Shown piece after piece: positions 8,185 to 13,586 of a stretch of DNA of 13,586 bases. Within the stretch, counting starts at the first letter, position 1, and every line of letters starts with the position of its first letter. This stretch comes from Desulfovibrio sp. GTDB taxonomy: Bacteria > Desulfobacterota > Desulfovibrionia > Desulfovibrionales > Desulfovibrionaceae. The position numbers were made by a program, and so were the translations under genes. The stretch covers positions 1-13,586 of the forward strand of contig JAIWOE010000030.1 of the NCBI GenBank assembly GCA_020217165.1, read 5' to 3'. Under the pieces are notes generated by a model. That model was not told the origin of the DNA and ran no database searches. It was given only the letters and a program-made list of their open reading frames with translations.

Positions 8185-8874
8185 CTATTCCGGCTCCAGG
8201 CCCGCGGCGTCCAGAATGGTCACCTCACGGCCGTCCAGGTGCAGCAGGCCGGCCTCGGCCAGTTTGCGGAACGCCCGGGAGAGGGCCTCTGGGGTGGCGC
8301 CCAGCATTTTGGCCAGCTCGCGGTGGGTCATGGGCAGGGAGAGCCGGCCCTCCCGCACCCCGGGATGGCGGGCCAGATACAGGGCCACGCGGCGGGAGAC
8401 GTCCCGGGTGGAGAGGGATTCTATGCGCTCCATGGCCTCCTTGAGGCGGCGGGAGAGAATCATCAGCATGTTGAAAAACAACGAGGGGTCGGCCCGGGCG
8501 GCCTCCTCCAGGGCCTGGCCGGGAATCACGTAGACCCGGCTGGGCTCCATGGCTTCGGCATTGGCCGGGAACCGTTCGCCTCGAAAGGCCGAGCACAGGC
8601 AGAAGGGCTCGCCGGGATTGAAGATGTACACCGTCTGTTCCTTGCCGTCCGGGAGGATCTTGTACAGCTTCACCCGGCCCGAGGCCAGGAGGTAGAGACC
8701 CTTGACCATGGCGTCCTGGCTGACGATGAGCTCGCCGGCGGCGTGATCCCGCACCGAGGCCGTGCGGGCCAGCACAGCCAGATGATCCACGGGCATGCCG
8801 CGGAAGAGGGACAGGGATTCGAAGAACGCCATGGCGTCGTCATGGTGTTTCGCATGGTGCTGGGCGTGGGTCAT
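8185..8874 (-). CDS. Crp/Fnr-family transcriptional regulator
   Basis: This 229-residue protein has an N-terminal cNMP-binding-like beta-roll (about residues 17-125: LSLFRGMPVDHLAVL, GLYLLASGRVKLYKILPDGKE, FNPGEPF). A dimerisation helix follows at about 130-160. A C-terminal winged helix-turn-helix spans 160-225 (THRELAKMLGATPEALSRAFRKL). The recognition helix shows E196-x2-S199-R200, the arrangement FNR uses to read TTGAT. The N-terminal Cys set that binds the FNR iron-sulfur cluster is absent, and the only cysteines are C92 and C94, so the signal is probably not FNR-like oxygen sensing through a [4Fe-4S] cluster. The N-terminus is His-rich (H3, H6, H7, H10, H11). The start at 8874 has GAGG five bases upstream, and M15 has none. 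The ligand is unknown; an HcpR/DNR-like nitrosative or redox sensor is one option. Confidence 0.88.
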   Translation of the reverse strand: MTHAQHHAKHHDDAMAFFESLSLFRGMPVDHLAVLARTASVRDHAAGELIVSQDAMVKGLYLLASGRVKLYKILPDGKEQTVYIFNPGEPFCLCSAFRGERFPANAEAMEPSRVYVIPGQALEEAARADPSLFFNMLMILSRRLKEAMERIESLSTRDVSRRVALYLARHPGVREGRLSLPMTHRELAKMLGATPEALSRAFRKLAEAGLLHLDGREVTILDAAGLEPE

Positions 8875-9111
8875 GGCGTCCTCGTACCGTGCTCCGCCCC
8901 CGGCGGCAAGGTGTCTTCCGTCAAAGGACCTTTACCATCGCCTGCCTTCGCACACCCCTGCCCTCCTTGAATATCAGTGTACAGTTTGGCTCAATATATA
9001 AATATATTATTGCCTGCCTCTTGTTACGCGTCAAGGGTAAACCCTCATAGATAATTCCGCAGAAGGGGATACCGTGGGACATCGTCTTCTTTCTTACCAA
9101 GGAGCATTGTC
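8875..9111. other. AT-rich divergent intergenic region
   Basis: These 237 bases lie between the Crp/Fnr gene and the orphan gene at 9112. The core 8991-9012 is almost pure A/T and contains an inverted repeat, AATATAT-AA-ATATATT (8993-9008). It offers several TATA-like -10 hexamers on both strands, for example TATATT (9003-9008) and TATTAT (9005-9010) on the plus strand. A smaller inverted repeat, AGGGT-AA-ACCCT, lies at 9034-9045. I could not assign a unique promoter to either gene. The region stands out sharply from the GC-rich surroundings. Confidence 0.6.
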
Positions 9112-9882
9112 ATGTCGCGGATGATTATCGGCAAACTCGATTTGGTCCGGGCTGTTCTCGACGCGGAAACACTGTACCTCATGGGGGTGGGCATCAATCC
9201 AAGTTCCGGCTGGACCAACCAGTTTCATCCGGATCTTTCCCCCGAGAGGACGGCCGATTTCGTGTTCTACCAAATTCCTCCCTGCGGCATCGTCCTGCCG
9301 GTGATGCTTCCCTTTACCTGTGTCGGCTCATTTCCGGGCGCCCCATTTAGCAACGCTCAAAGCATCCGCGTCCGCTACAAAAAGGATAATACACCCTTCG
9401 TGGATACCATCCCGGTGTACTCTACTCTCACTGCCAGCGACCGGTTCGTGGTGCTGCAACAGGATCCTATCCAGATATACCCTGCCGAGGATCCGCGTAT
9501 TCTGTCCGCAGAACCACTCCTTCAGGAGTATTTGCCAGAAGATTCGGAAACAAAACTGAAAATCAACAAGAAGACCATCTACCGTCGGGTCATTGCCGGG
9601 TATGACAATCCCTTTGATTGCTGGTTCCGCGGCAGCAGGAACGAGTGGATTCTTGAGGTGGTGACCGCAAGCGAACAGGACATCAAGAACCATGTGGAAA
9701 CATGCCTGCGTGATGCGGCCATTGGGAGCGCCCTTGCGCTGATCGTCAGTCTGATTGTGGCCGGGGGCGCAGCCTTGGAAGCGGCCATTGAGACCTTCAT
9801 CAACCTGCTCAAGGCGTGTCTACTCAAGAAAATGCCCGACCTTGTCAGCGTCACCGTGCGGTACAAGCACTCCTGCAAATAG
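9112..9882 (+). CDS. Unrecognised 256-aa protein with Cys-bounded hydrophobic C-terminal segment
   Basis: I do not recognise this family. The gene is real by its start (AAGGAG seven bases before the ATG), its length and its own terminator region. The first ~190 residues look globular and beta-rich, with aromatic and Pro-rich stretches such as SSGWTNQFHPDLSPERT, FYQIPPCGIVLPVMLPFTC and DRFVVLQQDPIQIYP. From C198 to C236 there is an Ala/Ile/Leu/Val-rich stretch (about 202-225) that could be one membrane span or an amphipathic hairpin. A basic tail follows, ending HSCK with C255. There is no signal peptide. GC is visibly lower than in neighbours (28 of 60 bases G/C in 9541-9600, against 48 of 60 in 12361-12420), which suggests recent acquisition. 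A membrane-active or secreted effector-like protein is possible but speculative. Confidence 0.75.
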   Translation: MSRMIIGKLDLVRAVLDAETLYLMGVGINPSSGWTNQFHPDLSPERTADFVFYQIPPCGIVLPVMLPFTCVGSFPGAPFSNAQSIRVRYKKDNTPFVDTIPVYSTLTASDRFVVLQQDPIQIYPAEDPRILSAEPLLQEYLPEDSETKLKINKKTIYRRVIAGYDNPFDCWFRGSRNEWILEVVTASEQDIKNHVETCLRDAAIGSALALIVSLIVAGGAALEAAIETFINLLKACLLKKMPDLVSVTVRYKHSCK

Positions 9883-9898
9883 CCCCGCGCCACCACCC

Positions 9899-9937
9899 AA
9901 AAAAAACCCGGAACCTGCCGCCTGCGCAGGTTCCGGG
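9899..9937 (-). terminator. Intrinsic terminator of the 79-aa gene
   Basis: A perfect 12-bp stem, CCCGGAACCTGC with GCAGGTTCCGGG, encloses a 7-base loop (9907-9937). Eight A residues at 9899-9906 flank it on the left, which read as a U8 run after the hairpin on the minus strand. It therefore terminates the leftward gene ending at 9965. The stem may also slow transcription coming from the 9112 gene, but there is no T-run on the plus side. Confidence 0.88.
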
Positions 9938-9964
9938 CCGGATCAGGGCTCGAACCCCATGCCT

Positions 9965-10204
9965 TCAGAGACGTTCCACCAGCAGGGCATCCTCAAACCG
10001 GGCCGTCAGGCGGTATCTGCCCTCGCCGGCCGAGAACTCCCAGCTGTTTTCGGGGAACAATTCCACGTCCGGCGAAAAGCCGGAACCAAGGAACACGTCC
10101 TTGGCCTCTCCGTTGGTTTCCCAGTACAGGCTCGTGCCGTCTGGAAAAGTCAGGTATTCACCGTGCTTGAGTTCCAGGGGGATGTCAGCTGCCGTGTAGT
10201 CCAT
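9965..10204 (-). CDS. Small hypothetical protein, 79 aa
   Basis: I do not recognise the family. The 79-residue product is acidic, beginning MDYTAADIPLELKHGEYLTF, with repeated beta-strand-like segments (SLYWETNGEAKDVFLG, SWEFSAGEGRYRLTARFEDA) and no cysteine, signal peptide or membrane span, so a small cytoplasmic beta domain is likely. The start at 10204 is supported by GGGAGG five bases upstream; the frame stays open a further 24 codons, but without a ribosome site. It has its own good promoter about 110 bases upstream, an operator-like palindrome between promoter and gene, and a strong terminator just after the stop. It therefore looks like an independently regulated single-gene unit. Confidence 0.72.
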   Translation of the reverse strand: MDYTAADIPLELKHGEYLTFPDGTSLYWETNGEAKDVFLGSGFSPDVELFPENSWEFSAGEGRYRLTARFEDALLVERL

Positions 10205-10259
10205 ATTCGCCTCCCTCGCTTGGGTTGCCGCACCACACCGTCTCGAAGCCGCGGCCGGC

Positions 10260-10274
10260 GTGCCCCGCGGGCAC
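10260..10274. other. Small GC hairpin in the leader of the 79-aa gene
   Basis: The inverted repeat GTGCCC-CGC-GGGCAC (6-bp stem, 3-base loop) lies between the predicted transcription start (about 10307) and the ATG at 10204. It has no adjacent T-run, so it is a leader hairpin rather than a terminator. Confidence 0.4.
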
Positions 10275-10286
10275 ACGCACCGCAGT

Positions 10287-10298
10287 CGGGATATCCCG
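10287..10298. promoter_or_regulatory. 12-bp perfect palindrome CGGGATATCCCG, operator candidate
   Basis: It lies about 9 to 20 bases downstream of the predicted transcription start of the 79-aa gene, a usual repressor position. I do not recognise a matching regulator family. Confidence 0.45.
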
Positions 10299-10313
10299 CA
10301 TGGTTGTACTCAG

Positions 10314-10342
10314 TTTATAGCAATCCCTCCCTGGTCAGGCAA
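10314..10342 (-). promoter_or_regulatory. Candidate sigma70 promoter of the 79-aa gene
   Basis: On the minus strand TTGCCT (10342-10337, 4 of 6) and TATAAA (10319-10314, 5 of 6) are 17 bases apart. The -35 overlaps the stop codon of the upstream cysteine hydrolase gene. The predicted start is near 10307, giving a leader of about 100 bases. Confidence 0.6.
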
Positions 10343-10892
10343 GGGGGGCGGCAGCGAATCTGGTTGCCAGCACCGCGGCGGGTTCCACCTCTATGCCAGG
10401 CCCCGGTGCGATGAACTCCGACCACACGAAATTGTGATGGGTGATGATGGCCGGCGCGGCCAGGTACACCTTGTGGGCGGTGGTGTGCCCGTCCGAGGGA
10501 ACGAACACCGCATACCCTTTGCCAGCGGCGGTGCGGATGGTGGTATCCACGCAAAAATCCGTGCAGCACCCGCAAATACACAGGCTGCGGATGCCCGCGG
10601 CTTCCAGGGTGGCTTCCAGGGAAGTCTGGAGAAAGGAATCACAGGCCGTCTTGCGGATGACCGGATCCTGCGCCTGCCGGTGCAGCCCGGGCAAAAGCTC
10701 CCACCCCGGGGTCCCCACTTCCACGGATTCCCCGGGCAGACCGTCGTGCTGGATGAACAGCACCGCCCGCCCCGCCTGCCGGGCAGCATCGATGAGCAGA
10801 TTGATACGCTGCGTCACGCCTTCGGGATCGTGGCGCTTGTCGTTGCGGAAGAGCCCCTGCTGCATATCCACCACCAGTACTGCATCAATCAT
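10335..10892 (-). CDS. Isochorismatase-family cysteine hydrolase
   Basis: This 185-residue protein has the isochorismatase-like alpha/beta fold with its catalytic triad visible: D9 in LVVDMQQGLF, K81 in VIRKTACDSF, and C114 in CGCCTDFCVDTTIRTA. Members hydrolyse amides (nicotinamide, ureidoacrylate, biuret and similar) or isochorismate, and the substrate cannot be read from sequence here. The SDGHTTAH segment after the nucleophile is common in YcaC/nicotinamidase-like members. Five cysteines crowd residues 105-114, more than usual. The start at 10892 has AAGGAGG five bases upstream, and the frame further upstream lacks the family pattern. It is transcribed alone, divergent from the PHP gene. 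A link to the chorismate-consuming mqn genes is not supported, because this is not a clear isochorismatase. Confidence 0.85.
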   Translation of the reverse strand: MIDAVLVVDMQQGLFRNDKRHDPEGVTQRINLLIDAARQAGRAVLFIQHDGLPGESVEVGTPGWELLPGLHRQAQDPVIRKTACDSFLQTSLEATLEAAGIRSLCICGCCTDFCVDTTIRTAAGKGYAVFVPSDGHTTAHKVYLAAPAIITHHNFVWSEFIAPGPGIEVEPAAVLATRFAAAPLA

Positions 10893-11093
10893 CCTCGCCT
10901 CCTTCCTCACGTTACGGAAACGCCTCCTGCCGGCCTGGCCGCCGACTTGACCGCACGCCCGCGCAGTGGCATCCCTCATGCGTGTTTCAGCATGGTGCGC
11001 CAGGCGGCGCGCCCCCTCCTCTCGCACTGCCCCACCTCGCGGGCAAGCCTTTTTTCATGAGATCCAACCAGAGCACACCCCCAGGACACCCCC
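10893..11093. other. Divergent intergenic region between cysteine hydrolase and PHP genes
   Basis: These 201 GC-rich bases carry a TTGACC (10947-10952, 5 of 6 for a -35) on the plus strand with no good -10 at the right distance, and a T6 run at 11050-11055 with no proper stem before it. I see no convincing gene, terminator or named site here. Confidence 0.5.
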
Positions 11094-11948
11094 TTGATTG
11101 ACCTGCATACCCACTCCGCGGCTTCCGATGGGTCCGATACGCCGGCCCAGCTCATCGCCAATGCCAAGGCCGCCGGCCTCACCGCCCTGGCCCTGACCGA
11201 TCACGACACCGTCGCCGGCCTGGCCGAAGCCCGGCAGGCCGCGGCTGCAGCACAGCTGGAATTCATCGCCGGCTGCGAGCTGTCCGTCACCCACGGCGCG
11301 CACCGGTTTCACATGGTGGCCTTGTTTCTCCCCGAAGACGCCTCCACCCTGCAGCGGACCCTGGACATGCTCATTGAGGAACGCAACGCCAGGAACGCAC
11401 AAATCATCCAACGGCTGCAGGAACTGAACATCGACATCACCCTCGAAGAGGTGACCGCCAAGGCTGGCGGGGACGCCGTGGGCCGGCCGCACATGGCGGC
11501 CGTGCTCTTCGAAAAGCACGTGGTCAACAGCATGCAACAGGCATTTGACCAGTTTCTCGGCTCCAAGGGCAAGGCCTATGCGCCCAAGCAGGTGCTCACC
11601 GCGGCCCAGGCCCTGGAACTGCTGACCCAATGCGGCGCCACGCCCGTAATGGCCCATCCCTATTCCCTGAACCTGGGGGCGGACAGCCTGGCCACGGTGG
11701 TGACCGAACTGCGCGGCCTGGGCCTGGACGGCATCGAGGCCTATTACCCCGAGCACAGCCCCAGCCAAACGGAGCAGTACCTGGCCCTGGCCCGGCGGCT
11801 GGATCTGGCCGTCACCGGCGGGTCAGACTATCATGGCAGCTTCCGCCCGCACATCCAGCTGGGCCGCGGCAAGGGGACCCTGCACGTGCGTGACGAAGTC
11901 CTGCACGCCCTCAAGGAACGCCGTCTCCGCCAGGGGCGAGTGGTCTAG
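11094..11948 (+). CDS. PHP-domain phosphatase/exonuclease (RNase AM / nucleoside bisphosphate phosphatase type)
   Basis: This 284-residue PHP-domain protein has the metal ligands of the YciV/TrpH (RNase AM) group in order: H5-x-H7 and D12 in MIDLHTHSAASDG, D36-H37 in ALTDHDTV, E62 in GCELS, a His in the following RFHMV, then GRPHMA, VMAHPYS and GSDYHG. Characterised relatives remove 5' nucleotides from short RNAs or dephosphorylate 3',5'-nucleoside bisphosphates such as pAp. The pAp activity would suit a sulfur-metabolising cell, but this is inference. The start is TTG. No ATG or GTG exists between it and the in-frame TGA at 11058, the family begins exactly at this residue, and AGGA lies about seven bases upstream. 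The U32 gene follows after two bases, so the two are probably cotranscribed. Confidence 0.88.
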   Translation: MIDLHTHSAASDGSDTPAQLIANAKAAGLTALALTDHDTVAGLAEARQAAAAAQLEFIAGCELSVTHGAHRFHMVALFLPEDASTLQRTLDMLIEERNARNAQIIQRLQELNIDITLEEVTAKAGGDAVGRPHMAAVLFEKHVVNSMQQAFDQFLGSKGKAYAPKQVLTAAQALELLTQCGATPVMAHPYSLNLGADSLATVVTELRGLGLDGIEAYYPEHSPSQTEQYLALARRLDLAVTGGSDYHGSFRPHIQLGRGKGTLHVRDEVLHALKERRLRQGRVV

Positions 11949-11950
11949 CC

Positions 11951-13210
11951 ATGGGCATCCCGGAACTGCTGGCCCCGGCCGGGAACCAGGAGCAGCTGGA
12001 GGCGTGCCTGCTGTACGGCGCGGATGCCGTCTACCTGTCCGGACCGGATCTGTCCCTGCGGGCCGGGAGCCCCGGATTTGCCGGACCTGCCCTGGCTCAG
12101 GCCGGCCGGCTGGTCCATGGCCTGGGGAAACGGTATTATTATTGTTTGAATCTGCTGGCCCGGGACGCCGACCTGCCCGCCGTGGCCACCCGACTGGAAT
12201 TTCTGGCCGCCTTGGACGACGGTGTTCGACCAGATGGCCTCATCGTGGCCGATCCCGGCGTCATGCGTCTGGCCTGTCGCCTGGCTCCGGCCCTGCCCGT
12301 GCACGTCTCCACCCAGGCCAACACCACCAACGCCCAGACTCTGGCCCTGTGGAAGGACCAGGGCGCCACCCGGGCCAACCTGGCCCGGGAACTGCCCGGC
12401 CCGGCCATCGCCGCTTTGGCCGCCGCCGCCCGGGAACTGGAATTAGAGACCGAGTGCTTTGTGCACGGCGCCCAGTGCCTGGCCATCTCCGGCCGCTGCC
12501 TGTTGTCCATGGCCCTGAATCGCCGCCACGCCAACCTGGGCCGCTGCACCCACCCCTGCCGATTCGAGTATGCGGTGGCCACGGTGGAAGAAAAAACACG
12601 CCCCGGCGAGGCGCTGTGGGAATTGGAATCCCTGGATACTCAGTACGCCGCGATGTTCAGCTGCGAGGATTTGTGCCTGCTGCCCTACTTGGGCTGGTTT
12701 GCCTGGCGCGGAGTGAACGCCCTGAAACTGGAGGGCCGCACCCGCAGCGCCGGAGCCCTGGCGCCGGTGGTGGATGTGTACGCCACGGCCCTGGCCGGCC
12801 TGCGCCACGGGCGGCAGCCCCACGGCCGCCAGCTGCAGGAGCTCCTGGCCGCCGCCGGTCGGCCCCTGGGGACGGGATTCTTTTTGGGGAATCGCCTGCG
12901 CACCTGGCCCGGGGATGGCCATCGCCGGCCCATCGCCGCCCGGCTGGAAGCCCGCCTTGGCGAGGACACCTGGCGCATGGCCGTGCGGCATCGTCTGGAC
13001 GCCACCTCGGCCCTGGAAATCCTGCTGCCCGGGTTGGCCCGCCCCTGCCTGCCCCCGGGGGCGTATTTCCTGGAGACCGAGGCCGGCGAGCGTCGCACCA
13101 CGGCGCATTCGGGCATGACCATGCATCTGCGTCTGGCCCCTTCCGCCCTGGCCGCCCAACTCCAACCCGGCCTGTACCTGCGCCAGGCGCCGGACGGGGC
13201 CGCGGGGTAA
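11951..13210 (+). CDS. U32-family protein (TrhP/RlhA-like tRNA or rRNA hydroxylation group)
   Basis: This 419-residue protein starts GIPELLAPAGNQEQLEACLLYGADAVYLSG, the standard opening of peptidase U32 proteins. It has VHVSTQANTTN (residues 117-127) and the U32 signature ECFVHGAQCLAISGRCLLS around C176 and C183, then C199 and C203 in GRCTHPCRFEY. The four cysteines form the iron-sulfur site seen in family members. ALKLEGRTRS follows near residues 257-266. Despite the name, characterised members mostly make RNA hydroxylations (TrhP: tRNA 5-hydroxyuridine; RlhA: 23S rRNA) or ubiquinone hydroxylations rather than proteolysis. The CTHPC/EEKTRPGE arrangement looks most like TrhP, which needs prephenate. 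The start is two bases past the PHP stop, with only a weak ribosome site. It ends six bases from a convergent gene. Confidence 0.85.
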   Translation: MGIPELLAPAGNQEQLEACLLYGADAVYLSGPDLSLRAGSPGFAGPALAQAGRLVHGLGKRYYYCLNLLARDADLPAVATRLEFLAALDDGVRPDGLIVADPGVMRLACRLAPALPVHVSTQANTTNAQTLALWKDQGATRANLARELPGPAIAALAAAARELELETECFVHGAQCLAISGRCLLSMALNRRHANLGRCTHPCRFEYAVATVEEKTRPGEALWELESLDTQYAAMFSCEDLCLLPYLGWFAWRGVNALKLEGRTRSAGALAPVVDVYATALAGLRHGRQPHGRQLQELLAAAGRPLGTGFFLGNRLRTWPGDGHRRPIAARLEARLGEDTWRMAVRHRLDATSALEILLPGLARPCLPPGAYFLETEAGERRTTAHSGMTMHLRLAPSALAAQLQPGLYLRQAPDGAAG

Positions 13211-13216
13211 GCCCCC

Positions 13217-13586
13217 CTATCTGCCTGGCCCTCCGGGGGGAGTGCTTGCGGGCAGCCGGCCGTTTTTGATGATAAGCCGGGGGGATGCGCCGGGAGACAG
13301 CTCCTGGCGCCACAGGTCCGTCACCTCTGGATCGGTACCCGGCCGTGGGCGTTCGAACACCAGGGCCATGCCGCCATCCACAAACACGGGTGAGGCCCCC
13401 TGGCCCAGGGGGGTTGCCGAGCCGGTCTTCAGGGACACCAGCTGCATGATACTGTGGCCGCCAATATCCACGGGAGGACTGTAGCACAGCACCGCATCCC
13501 CTGCGGCGTTGAATTGCGGCCGCCAGTACGGGCGGTAGTCTTCCGGGTCCCGGGGATGGCGGAACACTTCTTTCCCGGTTGCGTCC
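13217..13586 (-). CDS. TolB/PD40-like beta-propeller protein, C-terminal fragment
   Basis: The frame runs off the right edge of the window, so the N-terminus is missing. About 122 C-terminal residues are visible. They contain propeller-blade patterns: YWRPQFNAAGDAVLCYSP, then SIMQLVSLKTG, then GASPVFVDGGMALVFERP and DLWRQELSPG. These fit the PxFSxDGxxLxFxS...DLxTG rhythm of TolB-like WD40/PD40 repeats. A blade-end turn (DATGKEVFR) continues upstream to the edge. Such proteins are often periplasmic or cell-envelope linked, but localisation cannot be judged without the N-terminus. The stop lies six bases from the convergent U32 gene, and no terminator is seen. A GTG within the visible part is not a convincing start. 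Confidence 0.7.
   Translation of the reverse strand, partial: DATGKEVFRHPRDPEDYRPYWRPQFNAAGDAVLCYSPPVDIGGHSIMQLVSLKTGSATPLGQGASPVFVDGGMALVFERPRPGTDPEVTDLWRQELSPGASPRLIIKNGRLPASTPPGGPGR

Noticed and set aside
9946..9957. tRNA T-arm-like sequence on the minus strand (GGGTTCGAGCCC)
   Set aside because: No acceptor, D-arm or anticodon arm could be found around it, and the 79-aa gene ends a few bases away. Probably chance, though an attachment-site remnant near the foreign-looking gene cannot be excluded.
11041..11055. Possible terminator with a T6 run upstream of the PHP gene
   Set aside because: The only pairing (GGC/GCC) would need a 2-base loop, so there is no real stem.
11057..11101. 14-codon leader-like ORF overlapping the TTG start of the PHP gene
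   Set aside because: No ribosome site before its ATG and no regulatory codon pattern.
11833..13269. 478-codon frame overlapping the PHP and U32 genes
   Set aside because: Arg/Pro/Gly-rich translation typical of an out-of-frame GC-rich read, covering two well-supported genes.

Overview
The window looks like a piece of a Desulfovibrionaceae-type (sulfate-reducing Desulfobacterota) chromosome. The DNA is very GC-rich. It carries the futalosine route to menaquinone, and also the siroheme-dependent 'alternative heme biosynthesis' genes (ahb) in an order I recall from Desulfovibrio, with hemB between two radical-SAM genes. The assignment rests on gene content only; no rRNA or other taxonomic marker is present.

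Layout. Bases 1-3010 (+) hold a tightly coupled menaquinone run: the 3' end of mqnC, then mqnA, mqnX and mqnB. Facing it, 6980-3024 (-) is the heme operon ahbC-hemB-ahbD followed by one siroheme-decarboxylase subunit (AhbA/AhbB type). Together the two convergent operons make the lipid electron carrier and the cofactor of cytochromes. From the ahbC promoter region a BASS/ACR3-like membrane transporter diverges (7182-8177, +). It ends against a Crp/Fnr-family regulator (8874-8185, -). The ahbC/transporter intergenic region contains a perfect FNR-type box (7100-7113). The box sits where it could serve both divergent promoters, and the nearby regulator has the E-x-x-S-R recognition-helix residues expected to read it.

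Bases 8875-11093 are an accessory-looking stretch. They hold an AT-rich intergenic region, an unrecognised 256-aa gene of visibly lower GC with a Cys-bounded hydrophobic C-terminal segment (9112-9882, +), a strong intrinsic terminator, a 79-aa hypothetical gene with its own promoter and a 12-bp palindrome (10204-9965, -), and a cysteine hydrolase of the isochorismatase family (10892-10335, -). Then come a PHP-domain phosphatase/exonuclease (11094-11948, +, TTG start) and a U32-family protein (11951-13210, +). The right edge cuts a TolB/PD40-like beta-propeller gene (-).

The most interesting points are the shared FNR box with its probable cognate regulator, a His/Pro/Gly tandem repeat at the N-terminus of AhbD, the composition-shifted orphan gene at 9112, and an operator-like palindrome just downstream of the promoter of the small 79-aa gene. 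I see no CRISPR array, insertion sequence, rRNA or complete tRNA. Most long opposite-strand ORFs are shadows caused by high GC.
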